Positions 23,440-35,600 of a DNA stretch of 64,000 bases are shown here, in pieces (position 1 is the stretch's first letter; each line of letters begins with the position of its first letter). Source of the DNA: Lepeophtheirus salmonis (Eukaryota > Arthropoda > Copepoda > Siphonostomatoida > Caligidae). The stretch covers positions 27,729,886 through 27,793,885 of the forward strand of contig NC_052143.2 in NCBI RefSeq assembly GCF_016086655.4, given 5' to 3'. The translations under genes were made by a program, and so were the position numbers. The notes under the pieces are model-generated. The model saw only the letters and a list, made by a program, of their open reading frames with translations. It ran no database searches and was not told where the DNA came from.

Positions 23440-24250
23440 CTTTTTGTTTAAAATAATTTTTTTATTAAGGAAAATTAATATGTATTTTTTACGTTAAAAC
23501 TTTCTGTAATATGAGGTAATATAAAAACATACTTCTCAATCTATTGTCTATATAATTTCTGCGCATTACATTTCTTAATAAGATTTTAAATAATTAGAAC
23601 ACACACAGTTCGTCATTTTGTACTTATTATTTTGCTAATAGAAATAAGTAATCAATGTCAAAAAAGTTATATTCTAAAATAAAGAAATAAAATTTGAAGT
23701 ATTAAATAACTTCAAATGAAATAAGTTAAGGTGTAATTTAAAAAAAATATATACATATTTCATAAATTTCAAACTACCTATAAGTAAAAACACAATAGTA
23801 GATATATATTTCTATCTAGAAAACATGTTGTTTATCAAGTATAGTATATAAGCTCATACATTGAATGTTTGAAACAACAGAAGAATGTATTTGTAGAACT
23901 AATATGTTTGACAAGTGGAAAAATAGATAACCCAAGTCAACAAAGTGAACTTTATATGTAAAAAAATATAATTTACAGTTTAGAATATTTCCTATTAAAA
24001 GTTCTATTTCTTCAGAAATACTAATTAAACTTTGATATTTTAACGCAGAAATTGTTTGATATTGATATAAAAATATATATATAGATTAGTCTATAAGTTA
24101 TTTTTTTATAAACTTTTTGTTTAAGTATTTATTTCCTTGTTTAACGCATTATCACGGAACATATTTTTTTTTAAACATCCAACCTCGAGCAATTTAAAAA
24201 ATTAAATCCTTATCACTGCACTGCACTTATGCTTTTCAAACCCAATAACT
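23440..24250. other. AT-rich intergenic DNA
   Basis: No gene supported; long A/T tracts only. Confidence 0.45.
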
Positions 24251-24252
24251 TA

Positions 24253-24280
24253 CCTCAGTGGTTCTCAAACAGTGGTACAA
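24253..24280 (+). repeat. Solo hAT-type terminus
   Basis: The sequence cagtggttctcaaacagtgg matches the common hAT end. No matching inverted end was found nearby, so it may be a truncated hAT element. Confidence 0.4.
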
Positions 24281-24302
24281 AAGATGTCTTTTTTTCTTGA
24301 AA

Positions 24303-24590
24303 CCATTGCCTGACGCCAGTGCCATTTTTTAGCTATTTTAATAATATTTCATCTTTACAAATTGCAATATGAATATTGCGGTATTTGTAAGTTGTAAGAT
24401 AGTTATTAATTGTTATAATTTATACCAATGAATTCTTGGATAAGGAAGGGAAGACTCTTGCAACCATTCCAAACAAGTCTACCAAGTAGTATTCTGTTCA
24501 CTTCACGTAGGAAATTTGACTACACTGTAAATTGTTATATAAGTATTAGTTCATCTAACTTTGTGTCGCGCCTAGATGACTTTGTCCCCC
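24303..24590 (+). repeat. Dispersed repeat R2, copy 2
   Basis: Direct copy of 10757-11055 (see that entry for shared blocks). This copy opens a 77-codon frame from 24428 that is interrupted in copy 1, so it may preserve old coding sequence; no family was recognised. Confidence 0.75.
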
Positions 24591-24939
24591 CCAAAAAAAA
24601 AAACAACCCAAAAATGAAGTCAAAATTAAAATATTTAAATTTCTTATTATCCCAATTTTGATTTAAAAAAAATAAATCTAAAATACACTAGCAAGTACTT
24701 CATCAACAATAAAAAAAAATGCCCAACTCCTATGAATATGAAACTTTGGGAACATATTTATATAAATAGGGGCATCACTCTGCCAAAAATCGTGGTGGCT
24801 TTTTTATCATAGCTCCCAGGGCAAGATCTTAAAGTTAGGATACTTGTCTCCGGAAATTTTGTAATTCATTATATTGATTAGAATTTGAGCTTGTGTGCCA
24901 AAAAATTATCCAAATCTGAGAGTGTCGGGTTATATGTCC

Positions 24940-25320
24940 TCGTTGATTTGACATGGAATGACCCTTGGGGCAATGTCTAGAGAATACAGTGTATAAAAAA
25001 GCCATTCTCATGCTCATCTATGCAATTTTGCCATAGTTTTAAGTAATTTTTTCTTTGAAACTTTATCGTTTAAATGATCCAACAATGCTATCTAATAATT
25101 CCTATTAACGGTTTGTCCCTTTTTGAGGTAATCAATAAATATTATACAATGTCCATACCAGAATACTGATGCCATGCCTTTTCTAGCCGACTGTTGCGTC
25201 TTTCCATGCTTTGGATTAGGTTGATAGCTAACAGTCCACTCGGTTGACTATTGGTAGGACTTTGGAGTGTATTGATGTAATTCCTTTAAGCTCTGTCATT
25301 CTGGTGAAGAGTACAGATAA
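24940..25320 (-). pseudogene. Mariner transposase fragment (catalytic region)
   Basis: The minus strand reads, from about 25215 down, PKHGKTQQSARKGMASVFW, then GHCIIFIDYLKKGQTVN, ALLDHLNDKVSKKK, LKTMAKLH and, in a shifted frame, YTLYSLDIAPRV. These follow the mariner order: KxQQSxGKVMASVFWD, the IDYLEKGKTIN block, the linker helix, and the YSPDLAPSD block. In the last block the Asp is kept (SLDIAP). The block carrying the middle catalytic residue (HQDNAPCH) is deleted, and there are stops, so the copy is dead. Confidence 0.75.
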
Positions 25321-25324
25321 TGTT

Positions 25325-27300
25325 TATTAAGCTAAGTTTGTTTTTTTCAACAATCACAAATATTACTTCACGCACAATACCATACCTCACGAATCAATTG
25401 TCTGAAAGCTGACTAACTTGTACACGTATCGCTTTATACTAACGAAAAATCCTATGATTTAATTGTAATGGAGACATCTATGTATGTATCAGTCACCTAA
25501 TAAGAATTAGAAAATAACACTTAATTAAATTATTACAAATATCTTATCTCCAACGTTACCATTTTCAATGTAATTATTGGGATTTTACATCTAATACTTT
25601 AAATAGGTCTTAACAATTTTTCTCAAAATGGTATACATTATTTAAGCTATACTAGAGATTTGCGACGAGTATGAGTTGGCTTTACATTCCGCTTAAAAAA
25701 CTATTTTCTTGTTATTTGAGGAATGTTCCTTAAACCAAGGAAGGACAACATATTACATTTTTGATCTATATCCCATTTTTTTATTGTTATTAATGACAAT
25801 GCAGAGCGAACAAATTTCTTGCAATTTCTCGAACCTTTCCATTCATTTGGCTCGTATAGTCATTGTAAGTTTCTGACCGTGTAAAATTTCCATTTTTATG
25901 TCTATTTGGACCAGTTTATGTATTGATGGCTGAAATGTCTGTATATCTGACGTCATTTTGGACGTCAATTTTTTGCAATTCTTTAAATTTGTCATCAGAT
26001 TTTTCCTGACCTTAGTTGGCTACTTCTTAGCTTTGTATCACAGCTACCAGTCTTACAATGCTTACAGATGGTATATTCAATGGCACTAGGATAATGATAT
26101 CACTTAAGCTCAGTTGAATTAACTGCCGTGTCTTTCCTTGTAAAGAGTTTCAACCCGGTTCTGTAATGGATGCATGAAGACTCAATGGGATTTTTTGTCT
26201 ACTCATTTTTATCTTTTGTGGAGGTTGGTCTTGGATTTAGTTTAAGACCAATCATACAGGAGATTTATTTATTAAGTGATTAATAATTTCGCGCAAAACT
26301 ATGGAATCTATAAATATATTAAAAAAATAACCTTTATGATAATATTTTATAAATACATCAAAAAAAAAAACACACACACACAAGAAGTCGGTGGGAATTC
26401 ATCATTCAGAACGAGATGTTAGCACCACGACGATTAATTAAAAAATGAACAAAAAAGTAAATAATATATAGCACCAACCGTTTTTCTTTTTCTATTCTCA
26501 AAAAGTTTGTTTCTTTCAACGTTTTGCTCATTCCTCACTATATATAATCTCATCTGAAGAATAATGAGTAATATAAGCGATGCGGAGTAGATCTTCTAGA
26601 CATAAATATTAAACCACAATATCCATATAACCATTCAATAAACATAATATAGTTATTTTTTTGCTCGATTTATTTACCATATTCAATGAATATTTCATTA
26701 ACAATAACCACATACAAAAAATTAAATATCAAGTAACCTTAATGTGTATATTACAAATTGATGTACACTCTATTATAAACTCTTAGTGTTTATACAACAC
26801 CCTGCAGCAGGTAATTTCTTCAAACATATATTATATAAGAGGACAACTTAACTTAACTTAACTATATTAGCAACCCAGATATAATTCTTATTTGGGTTTT
26901 TTCCTAAGCCTAGGCGTAAAATAGAAGCCCACACATTTAAAAAATATTGTAAATAAAAGGGCCCTACATTTTAACTTTGTCTCATAGTCAAAGCATGGAG
27001 CATTGGAGGGATGGGAGCTAAGTCATAGATTGTACAAGAACTATTAGGAAGTATTTTTACATATATTCAAAATCTTCTCTTACTTATATATCAAACTAGT
27101 TTTACTTTTCGCATTTATACTTTTTAAGTTATTTTTTTTTACAAAAATGATAAAACTCGATAAGAGGAAAATTATCAATCCTCTTTTCATTTTGAGGCAA
27201 TTTGATCCTTTTAATGTACATTTCCCAATAATAAATAAATATTTGAAGTATATATTAATAAAAAAATTAACTTTGATTTTATCTTAATAAATAAGATTTC
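25325..27300. other. Intergenic DNA with weak coding-like remnant and a CA run
   Basis: On the minus strand at about 25640-26000 a frame has few stops (for example KNLMTNLKNCKKLTSKM), but no domain was recognised. A short (ac)n run lies near 26371-26382. The patch at 26440-26500 resembles 31640-31730 (agcaccaaccgtttttc versus gcaacaaccgtttttcc), a possible small repeat. Confidence 0.35.
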
Positions 27301-27615
27301 TTAGTTAAATTGTTTATTTACTAGGATAATAAATAAATTGAATGATTCAATCTTTGTACTAAAAATGTAATAGTATGTAGAACATTTTTCAGTTTTTCTA
27401 TTAGGATATATTCCAAATATATTTTTTATTGGAATGCATTTGTCTCGATATGAACTTTCATAGAAACTTGCCTGAGATAAACTTTTTTTCGAGATGAAAA
27501 GAGGGGGAAAAACACTTTTCGAGGGTAATAGGGTATAGAGAATTTTCCGTGGATAAAAAATCCGTAGTTTTTTAATAACTTCATTTCTAAGATAATTTAC
27601 TTTCGTTCGATCCAT
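27301..27615 (-). CDS. Unsupported 104-codon open frame next to the IR gene
   Basis: This minus-strand frame is long for the local base composition and starts 118 bp from the IR gene on the other strand. The peptide is basic and rich in Lys, Ile, Phe, Tyr and Ser, with no recognisable domain, signal peptide or membrane segment. It could be a chance frame or a remnant. I list it only because of its length. Confidence 0.15.
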   Translation of the reverse strand: MDRTKVNYLRNEVIKKLRIFYPRKILYTLLPSKSVFPPLFISKKSLSQASFYESSYRDKCIPIKNIFGIYPNRKTEKCSTYYYIFSTKIESFNLFIILVNKQFN

Positions 27616-27733
27616 TATTTATTGAAGCTAATAATAGAAATATGTATTATTCAATACTCATGCAATACCATTTTGAATAATCTAATTTTCTATAAATCAA
27701 TTTATGTTATTGTATCAATAGAAACATTTCATC

Positions 27734-30700
27734 ATGAATTTGAAAATCTTAATCATCTGTATCATGAACATGTTTAATTTGGTTTATGGACAATTTAATG
27801 GGTTATTTTTGAAAAATAACCATGCAGGTATTTGTAAAGCACCTATTAGATATGTTAAATGACAGATTGTTTAGTTAATATTTAAAAAAGTCTTACTAGC
27901 AGATTTCATAGAAGAAATGATAGAAGATAGTCAATGTTCAATAATTATTTTGGATTTAAATGAAAAAAATCAGGATTTCAGCCTTGTTGTGTCACAGCTA
28001 CAAGAAAATTTTAGGTATAGTCTTCACTAACGGAATTTACTTTAATTATTGCTGTTTCTCCAAAGGGATATTTCATATCACAATGATCTTAAAAGCCTTT
28101 TCGATTTCGTAAAAGAAGTAAAATTCAAAATATGCATTCATCAAATTTTTATAGGTTCAATTGAAGACATGAAAGTGTATATAGAACAGGTAAAGTTAAT
28201 CAAAATCTATTGTTATCGTTGAATTATGAATTAATAAATTGAATTTGTTTTTTAGATGTGGAAATATTTTTTTACTCAAATGCATTATGAATATACAGTT
28301 TTTACACCTTCACTTGATGAGATCCAGAGCATTTCTATCTTGAAGGATTTCTTTTATCTAAGGATTGTAAAGTATACAAAAGTAAATTTATTTTCCTTTT
28401 GTTTGGTGGTTTCATCTAAGTATTAATCATAAAAACATTATAGGATCAATTTCTAGTCATTAAAATCAATCCTTTTTTGGAATTAAACAAATTACAAACA
28501 ATTGATATCTGGTCGCTTAAAACAAAACAATTTATACAAAATAAGTCTCTGTTAAGAACATCCTATCCAACCAATTTTAGAGGGACTGTATTGAAAGTAG
28601 CATTCATGTTTTCACCACCATATGTGTTGGAAATTTCTGGTTCACCTCGAATAAAAACTGGCTTGGAATATAAAATAGTTTCAACCATTGGAGAAAGTCT
28701 AAATTATAAGACAAAGTGAATATTTTTAAGAAAATAAATACGTCGTAATTATTATTAATATATATATATATATATGATTAGTTTTACTGAAAGTGTGGAC
28801 TGTCAATGGGGATCTACGGATGAGAATGGTAGCTGGACAGGCATTATTGGAATGATTGAGAGAAGGGTGAGTTTAAAAGAAGTATCCAATTAATAAAAAA
28901 AACCTTCAAAGTATATTTCAATCTATAGGCATCAAGATATTTTGGTAAAAAAAAAAAAATTAGTTATATTTATCATATCAAACCTTTCGTAAGTGAACTA
29001 GTATATTATACCCCCCCTAAATGTATTGTAATGCTTCTTTTTTCTTTGAATCTACATTTGATCCCCAATACTTTTCAGTATGCTCCTATAACATTAAATC
29101 TGATTATTTGCAATTACATCTTGATTTTTTAAATCGAGGTTAAGTTAATTTAATTACCTAATTTGCTCACAATTTCCTCTTTTTTTTGTCTTAGATTCTT
29201 ATGTTTTCACTTGTGAAAATTGGTTCATATAGCGGTAGCCTCAAAATGATAATATTATAGCGATTATATTATACATATAATAAACGTGACCTAGTCAAAA
29301 ACTGATGAATACTAATTTTATTCCCAAAATTTACATAAAGTAATAAATATTTCATAGCATTTTATATAACAAATAAAAATTAAATTGTTTTACTCTATGG
29401 ACAACAAATGATATCATATTGAACCCCCAAATTTATGTTGTTACGATTATTTAAATGTAAGAATTTATTTTTTATCGATGATATTTAAAAAAATATTTTT
29501 ACCATTTTATAGTTATGGAATTCATAGCTATAAATTTTTTATCATGGAATTAAATATTTTATATCTTTTGGGTTTCTTTTTTGTGCAGTACACTAACCTT
29601 GTTAAAAAGGAAGGATCCCTAAAGAAGGGTTAAAAGTCACAACCTTTTGTATACCTACTCAAAAAAAAAAATATATATATATTTTGCTAAATTGAAATAG
29701 TTATTAATATCTCAGTGATTCAATTTCTTTGTTCAGGAAGCTGATATTGGAATTGGAACTATCACAAGAACATATGATAGAGCTCAAGCCGTTGACTTTT
29801 CTTTAGGATTTGTTGAGCAATTTCTAACATTTTTTGCACATGTTCCACAAGAGCTTCCGAAATGGCAAGCCATCCTGTGGCCATTTGATGTAAAATGAGT
29901 TAGTAATTTATTTTTGAATTAATTAAAATACAATTTTTTTTTGCAGAAAATGACATGGTTAATGGTATTTTTAACTATGATTATATTCTTCATTTTCTAT
30001 GTCCTAGTTTATGGAGGTACAACATCGGAGAAAAAGGGAATATCAGTATCCACTGCTCTTATACAAACGTGGTCCTCCTTTCTGAATCAAGGTACATTTA
30101 TTCAATACTCTTTTTTACTCAAAAAAAAGTATGTTTCCCTTCAGGTATTAATCATCCAAAGGAGCTATACTTAAGAATACTATTAGGAACATGGTTTTTA
30201 TATTCATATTGCATCATTTTATGTAAGATACATTCTAAATAATGGTAATTTTACACTCTTTAAACACCCTATGCTCCTTAAATTAAAGCAAAAGTTCGTA
30301 TACAGGGTGATCGGAAATAAGCTGAAAAAAATTCAATGAATTGTTTTACAGCCATAACTTTATTTTTTTTTAGACTTTTGAATTGATAAATAGAGAGTTC
30401 AAGAACTACTATTTGATGTATTTAAAGTACTTTCCCTCAACTGCAATGCCAGTTTTGACACGTTGCCGAAATGAGGAGCAAGCTGAGGCAAACTCCTCCA
30501 TTGATGGATGATGGGGGGGGATGAATTCAGAGACTTAGAAATATGAATTTTGGAATTGAGAAAAATCTGATTATTTTTTTGCTATATGGCAGGTAGGTCA
30601 ATCCTGCTTCCACAAATAATCAACCTTGATGTAATTGGCTTTCAACCAGGGCAAGGCATGGTAACTTAGCTCCTTGTAGTCAGGATCTGAGTCAACACAC

Positions 30701-32824
30701 TGGCATTGTTAGACAAGGTAGGGACATCTTCTTCCCGTCACTACAAATGACCCCAAAGATCATGATCAAGGCAGGATGCTTTGTATATTTAATCTATCTT
30801 TTCTCTTCTCTACTCTTGACAATGTAGCTGTCATTCCTACGGTTGTGAAGCTCATATACTAAGAAGGTCATCTTTGGGGAGAGTGGCAATAATTTTTCCA
30901 ATTTTGTTCATGTGAATTCATTTTTGAAGCTATCTGAACGAAACTTGGTAGGAAGAATTCTAAATAGTAGTAATCTATGTGTTTACGTAGCTAAATTGAA
31001 AAAAAAGTTGCTAGATGCCATAAATTCACATAAAAGTCATTTATGTTTATTTCCGGCCACTCTGTAATATTCTACTTGTAAAGTTCAAGTCCATTATTTT
31101 GTGAAGATAATTAAATTTATATTGGGCCGTAAGAGATATGAACGTTTAAATTTTGATTGTATTTCATTTTGATGACACAATAAAAATATTTATAAATAAG
31201 GAATCCTCCATCTGTTTGCCAAAAAATTGGAATTCCAATCGGTTCTTAAAAGTTTATGCATCAAATTTCTTAATACTGTAAAATGATAGGATATAAAAGT
31301 TCCAGATTTTACGATTTGACGTAAAATTGCTTAAATTGTGATAAGATTGATTTTATTTCCTCGAACATTAAATTTGGTAAAAAATAAGTAGATGTAGGGT
31401 AGGGACACAGCTGATTTACAAGATTTACATAATATGTAAAGATGTCATTTTGTAAAGAAAAAAGGACTGCAAGGAGTAGGAGGGACTGATACTCATAGTT
31501 TTAACGAATGAAAACTACTAGCTACATGTTATAAGATGATTTTTAAAAAAAATAATTACTGCTATAAAAAGTCCTCAGTTAAAATAACATTAGTGCAGGA
31601 AAAATATGATATGAGATAATTCTTACTTCAAAGGTTGGAGTTAACACCACAAGGACCTACTAAATATGAACAAAAAAACAAAAAAAAACACATGCAACAA
31701 CCGTTTTTCCTTTTTATTTTTTCACAAAAAAATGACGCCCTTAATATTACGTAGTGATACCTTTAAATAGTCAATCACTTTTAAAATTATCCTAACAGTG
31801 TCCCTCATGTAAATTTCTATAATATTTTCCTTTTTTTTTCAAAGTGACACAAGTTCTGAAATAATAAAAAGTTGTACTTAATTATCATTTCACATATTTA
31901 TCAATTTATGTTCGAGTCAAATTAATGTTCTATTTATAAGCTTACGGAGGAAGTTTGATCTCATTCCTGACCTCGACATACAAAGAGAAACCAATTGAAA
32001 GCTTACAAGATATAGTAAAAGGGGATTTATTTGTAACAACTCTTGAAGGGACACTTTATGAATCTCTATTTGAGGTAAATTGGAGATAAGTTAGATTAAT
32101 GAGTAGATACAAACCCCAAAGTATATTATATTTTTTGTAGGGGTCAGATGTATCAATTTATCAAAAAATCTGGGAAAAGCAATGTTTTAAGGACACGTGT
32201 GATGTTAGATGTATTGATCATTTTGAATGTCTCAAAAACATACATTTTGATCCTAAGTATGTTTGTCTGACATTTAAATGTGAATTTTAAGACTTATACC
32301 AACTTATATTTTCATAATACAGAATTTCCTACATGATCGATGGAGATAGTTTTCATCAACTTTACCTAAAGAAGTATAACTTGTTCAATGTTTATATGAC
32401 CAAACTTAAGTTTTATAATTCGGAATTTGCATTTCCCATACACAAAAACTTCCCTGCATTGACATATTTTAATGAAAGGTAGTTATATATAAAAAATAAT
32501 CACATTTGTACTTAATAGAATGTTAGCTTTCCTTTTGACTAACCTTATTTATAAAACCATTTTAAAATTCATCTTAATTCACTCATATTGTCTTTCAGAC
32601 TTGCAAAGTTAATTGAAATGGGACTTATTCAACATTGGAAGGTGGAAATGTCTCAAATAAGTCTAAAAGTTGATGAAAATGTAAGTGAAATTGATATGTC
32701 CCTCTATAAGCCTAAATCAGGAACTCAAGAATCAATATCATTGGATCATCTACAGGGGGCATTTTTGGTGTTTAGTGTGGGGATGATGGGAAGCTTTTTT
32801 ATGTTCTTGTTTGAAAAGATATAA
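27734..32824 (+). CDS. Divergent ionotropic receptor (IR), 13 exons, 606 residues
   Basis: IRs are ligand-gated cation channels derived from ionotropic glutamate receptors that serve chemosensation in arthropods. Exons: 27734-27827, 27903-28014, 28066-28189, 28256-28381, 28444-28715, 28782-28866, 29737-29889, 29947-30091, 30145-30222, 31941-32074, 32141-32256, 32323-32478, 32599-32824. All introns are GT/AG and all junctions keep frame. Residues 1-19 look like a signal peptide, then about 180 residues of unclear N-terminal region. The S1 lobe starts near 201 (LKVAFMFSPPYV); residues 281-293 (TRTYDRAQAVDFS) keep the Arg and DFS of the iGluR T/R-DFS motif. TM1 is 326-345; pore and TM2 about 355-408, with SYGGSLISFLTS (397-408) as the counterpart of SYTANLAAF. 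S2 is 409-570; TM3 582-601, ending just before the stop. The N-terminus lacks a recognisable full amino-terminal domain, so this looks like a divergent tuning IR, not IR8a or IR25a. It appears intact. Confidence 0.92.
28867..29736 (+). other. Intron 6 of the IR gene (870 bp)
   Basis: Runs from gtgagt to ttgttcag. It is AT-rich with poly-A and TA tracts and no bounded element that I can define. It separates the two exons that encode the end of the S1 lobe. Confidence 0.6.
30303..31064 (-). mobile_element. Mariner-like element inside IR intron 9
   Basis: The left end cagggtgatcggaaataa and the right end ttatttccggccactctg are inverted copies with two mismatches in 18, each flanked by TA, the target of Tc1/mariner elements. 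The 762-bp interior keeps the C-terminal half of a transposase on the minus strand: IFGVICSDGKKMSLPCL, ANYIKVDYLWKQD and CHIAKK, as in mariners with the VMVFGVxxSDGKKM and QQDSAPxHxAKK blocks. The middle Asp (WKQD) is present, but stops and frameshifts are many and the N-terminal half is absent. It lies opposite to the host gene in a 1.7-kb intron and does not touch the exons. Confidence 0.8.
31070..31940. other. Remainder of IR intron 9
   Basis: AT-rich with no other bounded element. The block at 31620-31740 shares a short stretch with 26440-26500. Confidence 0.45.
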
Positions 32825-32882
32825 ATTAAATATTTAATGGGAAAAAAATCCTTGATACATAACCATTTGTTCAATTAATGAA

Positions 32883-32888
32883 AATAAA
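32883..32888 (+). terminator. Poly(A) signal of the IR gene
   Basis: AATAAA 59 bases after the TAA stop codon, consistent with a short 3' UTR. Confidence 0.6.
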
Positions 32889-33284
32889 AGTTCCATGCAA
32901 AATCCTCAAATGTGAATGTTTTTCAAATATTAAATATTGAGAATAGGCAGCTTTAACTTTTAGGAAATCAGGACAGGAATTTTGACTTCTACAGATTGGG
33001 TTGCCATACAGCCAAGAAGAACCAAAACTTCTGCAGCAACAATAATGTAGATATAATATATATTAAATAAATGGGATTGAGTGTTCATAATCATTTTTGT
33101 TTTCATATTGATCTTAATCAATATAAACTGATACATTTAGAACCTGTATTGTAAACGTGAATTCATCATTTTTGATCAGTATATTCTAATTGAATTAATT
33201 GATGCATAGGTTTTGTTTTAGTGGAGATGTGAAAATTCACAAAGTCCTCGGGAGAGTAAATTTGTAGAATATTGTTTATATTTA

Positions 33285-33460
33285 TAATGCAGGAGAACAC
33301 TTATTTTGTACAAATGAATTCAAACCAAAAAATTAATTTATCTTTAAGTGCAGAATCCAAAAATGATTTTGGTTTTTCTTTCAGTAGTCTTAATTCTGAA
33401 ATATCTGGAAATATATTATTAATTTGGGACTTGTTGTGGCTTTAGTAGTTTACTAAACCA
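33285..33460 (+). repeat. Repeat R3 fragment
   Basis: Matches the second half of 15296-15610: acacttattttgtacaaatg, then a tttctttcagt block, then ttctgaaatatctgg. It lies directly before the second gypsy-like element and could be part of its leader, but the 15-kb copy has no such neighbour. Confidence 0.55.
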
Positions 33461-34412
33461 GCTTGAGAGTATTTTTCTAATCTAATGCAGTAAAAGTGAG
33501 CGGTGTAAAGAAGAATGTAGATGATAGAATGGTATCTCTGGAAGTAACGTGCAGACAAAAAAAAAATTAATAAGATTATCAGCAGTCCCGGATACTGGGG
33601 CTGAAATAACTGTTGTCTGTATTGATAATCTGAAGAGTATGGGATTATGGTCCAAAATGCTAGAGAACACTGTTAAAGAATAATTATCAAGTCTCGAAGG
33701 GTCGAAGTTGATAATTATGGGAAAATACAACTAACATTTTTGTTAAATAATATGCGAGTAGGAGAAACTGTTATTGTACGTAAAAATGTTACTGAAGTTA
33801 ATTTTGTTAAGAAGAGTTTGCAGAGAGCTTCGGTTAATTCCAAGGGATTTACCCAATCAGATTCGAATAGTAACATTAAAAAATGAAATGAATGGAGATG
33901 TGAAATAAATTAAAAAGTGACTCACGAGGGAATTCGATGATGTTTTTTTTTAATGGACAAAAGTTAGAACCAATAAAAATATTGCTAAAGGATGGTTACA
34001 TACCTCATTCGGAAAGACCCATACCATTTGCCTAAAGAGGTGAAGTAAAGAATGAAATTGATCACTTGGAGAAAATGGGAGTGATAAGTAAAGTAGGGGA
34101 CAAGGCTATTGAATGGTCTCACCCATTAGTAGTAGTTCCAAAACCAAATGGGGAAGTTAGAATTTGCCTTGATCAAGTTTATTGACCAATTCATCAAATG
34201 AGGACTCCAAAAGATGTTGTTTTGAGTTTACTCACAAATGGCAGATTTTTACGACAATGGATGCAAAACAAGGCTATTGGCAAATGGAATTAGCAGATAA
34301 ATAAAGAAATAAGACGTGTTTTACGAGTTCTTGGGGTAGATATGTTTTTAATAGAGCACCAATAGGTTTTGTTGCGACTGGAGATGCATATTCCCTAGGT
34401 GGAGATGAAATT

Positions 34413-34640
34413 TTGGATAATTTACCAGACACATTTCTAGTGGTTGATGATGTTTTAACAGTATCAAGGAATTTGGACGATCATATTTGTAAAGTTAGAA
34501 GGATTTGGGAAAAATACCGAGAAATGAAAATTACTTTAAATCCTGATAAATTTATATTTGCTCAACCAAAAGTAAAATTTGTGAGTATTACATATCTAAA
34601 GAAGGCAATAAAGTTGATCCTCATAAATTGTGTGCAATAA
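34413..34640 (+). pseudogene. Reverse transcriptase palm fragment
   Basis: Seventy-five codons remain open, reading LPDTFLVVDDVLTVSRNLDD, then the helix KVRRIWEKYREMKITLNPDKF and FAQPKVKFVS. The VDD box holds two of the catalytic metal-binding aspartates; LNPDKF is the conserved loop that follows in gypsy polymerases. Frames before and after are broken. Confidence 0.75.
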
Positions 34641-35039
34641 GTAAATTTCCAAATCCAAAAAATAGGAGGATCTTAGGATTTTCTTAGGCTTAGTCAATCA
34701 ACTGAGTCCATTTTATCAAAGATAAGTGAAAAAGTAGGACCTCTAAAGGAATTATTATCATCAAAAGTTGAACTTAAATGGACTACTAACCATACCTTAT
34801 CCATGGATAAATTGAAATTAATGTTGACTTCACCACCCGTATTAGCACCATTCAATCCGATATTAGAAACGTGCGTTGAGACAGATACATAAAAAAACTG
34901 AATGGTTTAAGATATGTGTTACGTCAAGAGCATAAAGAGAGATGTAAGTTTATACAATGTGGATCTCGATTTTTGTCTAGTGCAGAGACAAGATATGCCA
35001 TGATTGAATTGGAGTGCTTAGGAATTTTGTGCGTAAATA

Positions 35040-35257
35040 AGTAGTGCCATATATTTTTGGAAGGATTACCTACATTTACAGTTATAACTGATCATAAACC
35101 TCTTATCCCTATTTTAAATAATTACACTATAGATATGGTTGAAAATGCGAGATTGATCCGGTATAAACTTAAGTTCTCCATATATCAATTTAGGGTAGAA
35201 TGGAGGGAAGGAGCAGATCATGATATCCCGGATGCATTATCAAGGGTACATGTGTGA
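35040..35257 (+). pseudogene. RNase H and tether region fragment
   Basis: The open frame reads LEGLPTFTVITDHKPLIPIL, ENARLIRYKLKFS and DHDIPDALSRVHV before TGA. TDHKPL is the conserved active-site-proximal block and ALSR the usual end of this domain in gypsy elements. A preceding stop interrupts the frame. Confidence 0.75.
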
Positions 35258-35600
35258 TCTCCAGAAGTGAATGAAAATATTGAATAAGAAGTTGGTTATC
35301 ATAGAGACGAAGTAATACGGATTGCAATGAATAGAATGAGTCAATCAGAAGAAGAAGACAAAATAGTTGATTCATTAGTACAAGATATTCGTGAGCAGTC
35401 TTTAAGAGATCAAAAGTATATCGACCTAGTAAATACAATTGAAAATAATGTAATTAGAGATGGAGTGAAACCTTACATGAAAGTTTTACCTGAATTGAGT
35501 ACTGTCAATTTTAGCCTAACTTTTCTTATAACTATATATCTTTGTAGTATTTCGGTGAAGAAAAAAAATCAGTCGCTAAATTCTTTTTTTTAAATCTGGC

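Larger units (their letters stand above)
33480..35600 (+). mobile_element. Decayed gypsy-like retroelement (second lineage)
   Basis: Plus-strand order is protease, reverse transcriptase, RNase H, broken by stops and frameshifts. Protease keeps LSAVPDTGAEITVV (33580-33620). Reverse transcriptase begins near 33960 with LEPIKILLKDGYIPHSERP, then MGVISKV and SHPLVVVPKPNGEVRICLD, and has the VDD catalytic box at about 34441-34452 (FLVVDDVL). RNase H and tether read FTVITDHKPLIPIL and DIPDALSRVHV (35075-35257). The motifs differ from the 18-20 kb element (VDD not YIDD; DTGAE not DTG-L), so this is another lineage, like arthropod K02A2.6-type elements. No integrase or LTR was seen. Gag is not recognised. 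Confidence 0.8.

Noticed and set aside
28759..28776. (TA)n tract just before IR exon 6 as a regulatory element
   Set aside because: Simple repeat in an AT-rich intron; nothing supports a function.
29955..30242. Open frames of 77 and 95 codons across IR exons 8-9
   Set aside because: They run through the exon 8 donor and intron 8; the spliced IR model explains the sequence better.
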